Origin: CBDUQI01 sp965369325 | GTDB lineage: Bacteria; Pseudomonadota; Gammaproteobacteria; Steroidobacterales; JBCBZW01 | Length of the DNA: 28,018 nucleotides | Direction: 5' to 3' | Assembly: GCA_965369325.1 (NCBI GenBank) | Contig: CBDUQI010000060.1 | Location: forward strand, 1-28,018 | Position numbers and translations under genes: made by a program | Shown: piece after piece, positions 23,551-28,018 of the stretch | Position numbering within the stretch: the stretch's first letter is position 1 | Layout of the letters: each line of letters opens with the position of its first letter | Notes under the pieces: model-generated | Told to the model about the DNA's origin: nothing | Database searches by the model: none | Seen by the model: the letters and a program-made list of their open reading frames with translations, nothing else

Positions 23551-24726
23551 TCACACTTTAGGCGCGTTGCCCGTAGTTGCGCGCTCGACTGCGGCAAGCA
23601 CCTGGGGTGCCGAAATGGCCGTCATACAGGCGCCACCACCGTTGCAGGCCTGCTTGCAAGCTGAGCTGCGTGCGCCAATGCAGTCGTGTGGTACCTGCAG
23701 CAGTTGCACGTTGCCGGTCGTGTGCGAGCCTGCCCCGGGGTAGGGGCTGTTGTGGAACGTTCCATGTTGTGGCCACGGCCCCCAGATCACCGGGTCGCTG
23801 GGCCCGAACAGCACTACCGTCGGGGTTCCCAGGGCGGCGGCCATGTGCGAGGCGAGCGTATCCACCCCGATAAACAGATCAGCCTGGCCGAGCAGCTCAC
23901 TGAGGTCCGCCAGGCGCAGCTCGCCCGCAATGCTATGAGCCCCTGTCCCCTCGAAGCACGCCTGGATGTGAGCTAACTCCGCCTGCTCGTGTCCGCCGGT
24001 CACCAACACATGCCAACCCTGCGCCACCAGCGCGCTCGCGGTGTGCTGCCAGCTCTGCGGCGCCCACCGCTTGACGTCTACCCCCGGCGTGGGATGCAGC
24101 ACAGCCAGCCGCTGCCCGGGTGCCCGTGTGCTCAACACCGGATCGACACGAGTGGCGCTTTGCGAGTCTTGGGGTGGCACGATCGGGTGGTCCATGTTTA
24201 GTCCGAGCGATTCGCCCAGTCGGCGCATCAGAGTGACGGTGTGGCAGCGGCTATCGTAGGGCACATTAATCTGACGCAGCCGACGCGCCCTGGTGTGGCG
24301 ACGCGCGCCAGGCAAGGCCGAGATAGACGCGCTGAATCGGGCTGAACAAAAGGCGTAGATGGCGGCGCGTGTGCTCAGCCCGTTGGACACGGCCAGATCG
24401 TAACGCCCGATCAGCCGCCAGGCCTGCCAAGCGTACTCGCGAAAACTCGGGTGGTGCTGCACTTCGATGTGATCGGACACCTCAGGGTTGCCCTGCAATA
24501 CGGCGGCCGGCCCTTTGTGAGCCAGCACGTCAATTTTTGCACTTGGGTATTGCTGGCGCAGTGCGCTAATCAGTGGCGTGCACAATAGGATGTCGCCGAG
24601 CGAGGGCAGGGCGATGAGCAGAATTCTGCGTACTTTCGCGGGCGCAGGCAGTTTGGCAGTGGCGTCGCTGTGCACTGCCGGGCGGGCGTCTGAACAAGTG
24701 GTGGAGGATTCGCCGGGCCGCAACAT
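23551..24726 (-). CDS. Glycosyltransferase family 9 (heptosyltransferase-like)
   Basis: Sugar transferase of GT-B fold, 391 residues. RILLIALPSLGDILLCTPL near residue 34 is the N-terminal acceptor-side motif of LPS heptosyltransferases, and GVDTLASHMAAALGTPTVVLFG (written here as GVDTLASHMAAALGTP and TVVLFGPSDP) near residue 300 is the nucleotide-sugar side. A ~32-residue polar extension precedes the first strand, and no SD is seen at ATG 24726, so the true start may be later. The C-terminal part has several cysteines (IGARSSACKQACNGGGAC) unusual for the core fold but seen in many GT9 proteins near the end. Likely acts on LPS core or exopolysaccharide. It is divergent from the GT4 gene across 137 bases. 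Confidence 0.9.
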   Translation of the reverse strand: MLRPGESSTTCSDARPAVHSDATAKLPAPAKVRRILLIALPSLGDILLCTPLISALRQQYPSAKIDVLAHKGPAAVLQGNPEVSDHIEVQHHPSFREYAWQAWRLIGRYDLAVSNGLSTRAAIYAFCSARFSASISALPGARRHTRARRLRQINVPYDSRCHTVTLMRRLGESLGLNMDHPIVPPQDSQSATRVDPVLSTRAPGQRLAVLHPTPGVDVKRWAPQSWQHTASALVAQGWHVLVTGGHEQAELAHIQACFEGTGAHSIAGELRLADLSELLGQADLFIGVDTLASHMAAALGTPTVVLFGPSDPVIWGPWPQHGTFHNSPYPGAGSHTTGNVQLLQVPHDCIGARSSACKQACNGGGACMTAISAPQVLAAVERATTGNAPKV

Positions 24727-24863
24727 CGCGGTAGATTAAGCCGCGCGCGATGCGATGACAAGCCATTAACCACCCGCGTGCGATTGGCAAAAATGCCATC
24801 AGCGCGCCTGCCTTAACACTCGGTCGGGTTGATTGCGGCGATGGATTACCGGAAAGTGCCGCT

Positions 24864-25919
24864 ATGCGGATCACTCACATTAATCTGGCCAACGAGTTCC
24901 GAGGCGGTGAGCGCCAGACGCTGGCCTTATGCCGCGCGCTGGGGCAAGGCCAGCCGGCTGATGAATTCACCCAGCGCCTGGTGTGCCGCCGCGACTCGCC
25001 ATTGCAGGCGCGCGCGGCGCGAATCGAGGCGCTGCACACCGTGGGCGTCGCCAATTCGCCGCTCAGCGCCCTGCGTGCCAGCGCCCGCAGCGATCTGGTG
25101 CACGTGCACGACGGACGCAGTGTTCAGGTGGGCGCCTTGCGCTCACTACTGAGTGCGACGCCGTTTTTGTTTACCCGTCGTCTGGCACGTGCGCCTAGCG
25201 ATGCGTCGCTTACCCGCTGGGCGTACGGGCGCGCGAGCGCGGCGGTAGGTGTTTCCCAGGCGGTGGCCGGTGCATTGCGGACATGGCCGATGCCGGGGGC
25301 CGTCGAGGTCATATTCGATTGCCTTGCCCCGATCCCGGTCGATGCGGCGCAGGCACAGCGTTTGCGAGAGGCCAGTGGCGCGGAACTGATTGTGGGGCAT
25401 GTAGGCGCGCTGGATGACGCCACCAAGGGGCAGTTGGCAGTGCTCGGCGCGGCCCGCGCCCTGGCCCTCACGCATCCGCATGTGCAATTCTGGTTGCTGG
25501 GCAGTGGCCCTGATGAGGCCATGCTGAAGAGACAGGCGGAGAGCTTGCCCAATGTGCGTTTCCACGGCTGGGTGCAGAACATTGGCGATTACTACCGGGC
25601 GATGGATCTGTTCGTGTTTCCATCCCGGTTTGAGGCGTTGGGCAGTGCCGTGCTGGAGGCGATGTCGCAGGGGCTGGCCACGGTGGCCTACGCCACCGGT
25701 GGTGTCCCCGAACTGGTGTGCAACGAGCACAACGGTTTGCTGGTGCCGGCGGGCGATGAGCCGCAGCTGATCCATGCACTTGCCCGGATGCTGGATGAGC
25801 CACCGCTGCGCGCGCATTGCGCGCAGGGTGCGCGCGAGACCAGTGCGCGATTTACCCCTGAGGTGATGGCGCGGCAGTATGCAGCGCTATATCGCAGTAT
25901 CCGGGCGCGGGCGTCGTGA
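24864..25919 (+). CDS. Glycosyltransferase family 4
   Basis: Retaining GT-B glycosyltransferase, 351 residues. The N-terminal domain begins MRITHINLANEFRGGERQ, with the Gly-rich acceptor loop. The C-terminal domain has VGHVGALDDATKGQ, then WLLGSGPDEAMLK, and the EX7E motif in FPSRFEALGSAVLEAMSQG, followed by ATGGVPELV, which binds the nucleotide sugar. Start ATG 24864 has GGAAAG about 8 bases upstream. It converges on the SDR gene with 4 bases between stops. Together with the GT9 gene it suggests LPS or capsule synthesis. Confidence 0.92.
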   Translation: MRITHINLANEFRGGERQTLALCRALGQGQPADEFTQRLVCRRDSPLQARAARIEALHTVGVANSPLSALRASARSDLVHVHDGRSVQVGALRSLLSATPFLFTRRLARAPSDASLTRWAYGRASAAVGVSQAVAGALRTWPMPGAVEVIFDCLAPIPVDAAQAQRLREASGAELIVGHVGALDDATKGQLAVLGAARALALTHPHVQFWLLGSGPDEAMLKRQAESLPNVRFHGWVQNIGDYYRAMDLFVFPSRFEALGSAVLEAMSQGLATVAYATGGVPELVCNEHNGLLVPAGDEPQLIHALARMLDEPPLRAHCAQGARETSARFTPEVMARQYAALYRSIRARAS

Positions 25920-25923
25920 TGGC

Positions 25924-26739
25924 CTAGCTGCGCGACTGGCGGCTGAATTGGCCGAGCACGTCGTTCATTCCACCGCAGCCTTTTTGCGCCCAGCCGCCGT
26001 CCACTGGGATGATGGCGCCGCTGATGTAATTGCCGAACTCGGACGACAAAAATAGGCACAGATTGCCGATGTCCGCGGGCACGCCCATGCGGCCCAACGG
26101 TACGTCGTCTACGACGTGCTGGCGGATTTTCTCGGTGGGCGCGAGGCGCGCCATGCCTTCGGTGCCGTCGATAGGCCCCGGGCAAATGGAGTTTACCCGG
26201 ATACCTTCACTGCCCCATTCCAGCGCCAGTACCCGCGTGACCATATCCACCCCGGCTTTGGCGGCGCATACGTGAATTTGCGCCTGCATGGGGATGAACG
26301 CCTGCGGCGCGGAAATGTTGATGACGCTGGCGCCCGGTTTTTTCAAATGCGGGTGGATTGCTTTCATCACGTGATAAGTGCCACGCAGATCGATATCCAC
26401 CACGGCCTGAAATCCGCGATGCGAGAGATCTTTGGTGAGTGCCGGAAAATTGCCGGCGGCACCTGAGACCACCACATCAAACTCGCCCAGTTCCTCGCGC
26501 ACCTGTGCCAGGCCTTGTTCGATCGCTTTGGGTTCACGCACGTCGGCAGCGAAACCCGTGGCGGTTGCACCCAGTGCGCGTAATGCACTCACGGTATCGT
26601 CCACTTTTTCCTGTCGTCGGCTGGCCACCGCCACATTGGCGCCGTGTTGTGCGAACAACTCGGCCACGCCGCGGTTGATGCCGCTGGTTCCGCCGACCAC
26701 GACGACGGTTTTGCCGCTGAAATCAATCTGTATCGCCAT
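25924..26739 (-). CDS. SDR family oxidoreductase, 2,4-dienoyl-CoA reductase-like
   Basis: NADPH-dependent short-chain reductase of 271 residues. The cofactor motif is GGTSGINRG (16-24). The usual YxxxK is VCAAK (157-161), with Val in the Tyr position, and the flanks (QIHVCAAKAGVD, ALEWGSEGIRVNSICPGPI, GTEGMARLAP) match 2,4-dienoyl-CoA reductases, where Tyr is also absent and an Asp/Asn pair does the chemistry. AGNF (95-98) and VDIDLRGTY (114-122) agree. It would reduce dienoyl-CoA during degradation of unsaturated acyl chains. CAGGAG lies 9 bases before the ATG. It follows the acyl-CoA dehydrogenase by 18 bases, so the two are cotranscribed. Confidence 0.85.
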   Translation of the reverse strand: MAIQIDFSGKTVVVVGGTSGINRGVAELFAQHGANVAVASRRQEKVDDTVSALRALGATATGFAADVREPKAIEQGLAQVREELGEFDVVVSGAAGNFPALTKDLSHRGFQAVVDIDLRGTYHVMKAIHPHLKKPGASVINISAPQAFIPMQAQIHVCAAKAGVDMVTRVLALEWGSEGIRVNSICPGPIDGTEGMARLAPTEKIRQHVVDDVPLGRMGVPADIGNLCLFLSSEFGNYISGAIIPVDGGWAQKGCGGMNDVLGQFSRQSRS

Positions 26740-26757
26740 TGCGTATTGCTCCTGGTC

Positions 26758-27927
26758 TCAGGCGGCGCGCTCGTCGGCGGCCTGGAGGGTGTTTGAGCTG
26801 CGGGCGCTGGCGAATGTACTCAGCTGAAAATCCGCATTGCCGAACAGTGTGTCGATGCTGATCAGGCGCTTGAAGTAGTGGGCAACGTCCAATTCATTGG
26901 TCACGCCCATGCCACCATGCAACTGCACGGCCTCCTCACCTAGCTTGCGCCCGTGATGGCCCACGTAATACTTCACCGCGGCGATCGCCTCGCCGGCGGT
27001 CTCACTGCCCGCCTGCACCTGCAAAACAGCATGGATCAGCAACGAGCGACTTTGCTCCACCATCATCAGCATATCCACCATACGGTGTTGCAAGGCTTGG
27101 AATGAGCTGATCGGCACGCCAAACTGTTTGCGTTGCTTGGTGTACTCCAGCGTTTTGGCCAGCAGGATGTCCATCACACCCACCGCTTCGGCAGCGACCG
27201 CCAGGGTGGCCTGCCCCAGCGCGTGCGTCAGGGGCGCCAGGCCCTGCTCGGCTTTGCCCAGCACCGCATCGGCGCTCACGCTTACATCGTTCAGGCTCAC
27301 CTGCGAAGCGCGCTGTCCGTCCACTGTTGCGTAGTCCCGCCGCTCAATACCTTGTGTGTTAGCGTCCAGCACAAACAAGGTGATGCCGTGCGCATCACCG
27401 CTCTCGCCGGACGTGCGCGCGGGCACGATCATAAAGTCCGCGCTAGCCGCATGCGGCACCACTGCCTTGTTGCCGTTTAGTACCCAGCCGCGGTCATCGG
27501 CTTTGGCGGTTGTGCGCACATTGGTGAGGTCGTAGCGCGCCTGAGATTCAACCCAGGCCAGGGTGCCGAGCGTACGGCCTTCGGTAATCCCGCAGAGGTA
27601 CTGCTCGCGCTGCGCGTCGTTGCCGTGCTGCGATAACAACTGGCCAGCGATGATCACAGTGGATAAAAACGGCTCTACTACTAAACCGCGCCCAAACTGT
27701 TCCATCATGAGCATGGTCTCGACGGCACCGCCGTTAAAACCGCCGTGCTGTTCCGGGAACAGCATGGCCAGCCAGCCGAGATCAGCATAGGTGGCCCAGT
27801 GCTCGCGGCTGAAGCCATCCGGTGATGCGACCAGCGCTTGGCGCGCATCAAAGTCGTAGCTGCTCTGGAGGAATTTCTCGACGCTGTCTTTTAGCATCGC
27901 TTGTTCTTCGCTAAGTGAAAAGTCCAT
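26758..27927 (-). CDS. Acyl-CoA dehydrogenase, small-subunit type (PimD-like)
   Basis: FAD-dependent acyl-CoA dehydrogenase, 389 residues. The N-terminal helical domain starts DFSLSEEQAMLKDSV, the middle domain has TLAWVESQARYDL, and the C-terminal helices have RKQFGVPISSFQALQHRMVDM and QLHGGMGVTNELDVAHYFKR. The canonical GGxGxTxExPxxRxxRD motif is altered to DVAHYFKRL, and no YEG catalytic Glu is seen near the end, as in small partners of two-gene dehydrogenases (PimCD or ChsE1/ChsE2). ATG 27927 has GGAG 7 bases upstream. It starts 16 bases after the stop of a second dehydrogenase. Confidence 0.9.
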   Translation of the reverse strand: MDFSLSEEQAMLKDSVEKFLQSSYDFDARQALVASPDGFSREHWATYADLGWLAMLFPEQHGGFNGGAVETMLMMEQFGRGLVVEPFLSTVIIAGQLLSQHGNDAQREQYLCGITEGRTLGTLAWVESQARYDLTNVRTTAKADDRGWVLNGNKAVVPHAASADFMIVPARTSGESGDAHGITLFVLDANTQGIERRDYATVDGQRASQVSLNDVSVSADAVLGKAEQGLAPLTHALGQATLAVAAEAVGVMDILLAKTLEYTKQRKQFGVPISSFQALQHRMVDMLMMVEQSRSLLIHAVLQVQAGSETAGEAIAAVKYYVGHHGRKLGEEAVQLHGGMGVTNELDVAHYFKRLISIDTLFGNADFQLSTFASARSSNTLQAADERAA

Positions 27928-27943
27928 CTGCTTGCTCCGCCGC

Positions 27944-28018
27944 TTACAGTCCAAGCACGTGCTTGGCGATGATGTTGCGCTGAATCTCGTTGGATCCGCC
28001 GTAAATGCTGGCCTTGCG
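27944..28018 (-). CDS. Acyl-CoA dehydrogenase, C-terminal fragment cut by window edge
   Basis: The last 24 codons and TAA of a leftward gene enter from the right edge. The residues read YGGSNEIQRNIIAK then HVLGL, the standard C-terminal signature of acyl-CoA dehydrogenases, and the gene is not otherwise visible. Gly replaces the Glu of the YEG motif seen in medium-chain enzymes, so its catalytic base must lie elsewhere. It is upstream of, and probably forms a complex with, the small-subunit-type dehydrogenase 16 bases downstream. Confidence 0.9.
   Translation of the reverse strand, partial: RKASIYGGSNEIQRNIIAKHVLGL

Noticed and set aside
26758..28018. DmdC for the DMSP pathway
   Set aside because: The dehydrogenase is about 390 residues, paired with a second one, and lies beside a dienoyl-CoA reductase; DmdC is a longer single protein.

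Overview
The window looks like chromosome from a marine, aerobic, heterotrophic bacterium with fairly high GC (about 55-60% by eye). A gammaproteobacterium fits best. This rests on a DMSP demethylase, a betaine-type BCCT transporter, a YbhG/YbhF/YbhR-type export operon under a CecR-like TetR regulator, a PEP-CTERM protein, and acyl-CoA dehydrogenases of the paired large/small type. The taxonomic placement is inference. I see no rRNA, tRNA, CRISPR array, insertion sequence or phage gene.

Layout. 226-2325 (-): a lipoprotein with a Pro/Asp linker, two Ig-like domains and a propeller-like C-terminus. 2717-4318 (+): BCCT transporter. 4337-7942 (-): four genes joined by 4-base overlaps (TetR regulator, membrane-fusion lipoprotein, ABC ATPase, ABC-2 permease), preceded by a long perfect palindrome at 7958-7995 that encloses the likely promoter. 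8474-12474 (+): an MttB-superfamily methyltransferase and a dimethylglycine/sarcosine-dehydrogenase-like flavoprotein. 12558-15046: two divergent secreted beta-sandwich proteins, one resembling polysaccharide lyases. 15155-18797 (+): hydroxyisobutyrate-dehydrogenase-like enzyme, exported amidohydrolase, aminotransferase. 18832-21768: divergent dmdB-like acyl-CoA ligase (-) and dmdA (+). 21963-22289 (+): small secreted protein. 22388-25919: sterol-desaturase-type hydroxylase, a 56-residue PEP-CTERM protein, a family 9 glycosyltransferase and a family 4 glycosyltransferase. 25924-28018 (-): dienoyl-CoA-reductase-like SDR, small-subunit-type acyl-CoA dehydrogenase and the last 24 residues of a second acyl-CoA dehydrogenase.

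How the genes may work together. The central theme is methylated onium compounds. BCCT imports betaine- or DMSP-like solutes. DmdA moves a methyl group from DMSP to tetrahydrofolate, giving methylmercaptopropionate, and the divergent ligase would activate that product to its CoA thioester. The MttB-like protein and the dimethylglycine-dehydrogenase-like protein form a second methyl-removal unit, the latter also carrying a GcvT folate domain. No corrinoid protein, DmdC or DmdD is visible, so neither pathway is complete here. The paired acyl-CoA dehydrogenases and the reductase form a separate CoA-thioester operon running in from the right edge. The glycosyltransferases and the PEP-CTERM protein point to exopolysaccharide or cell-envelope work.
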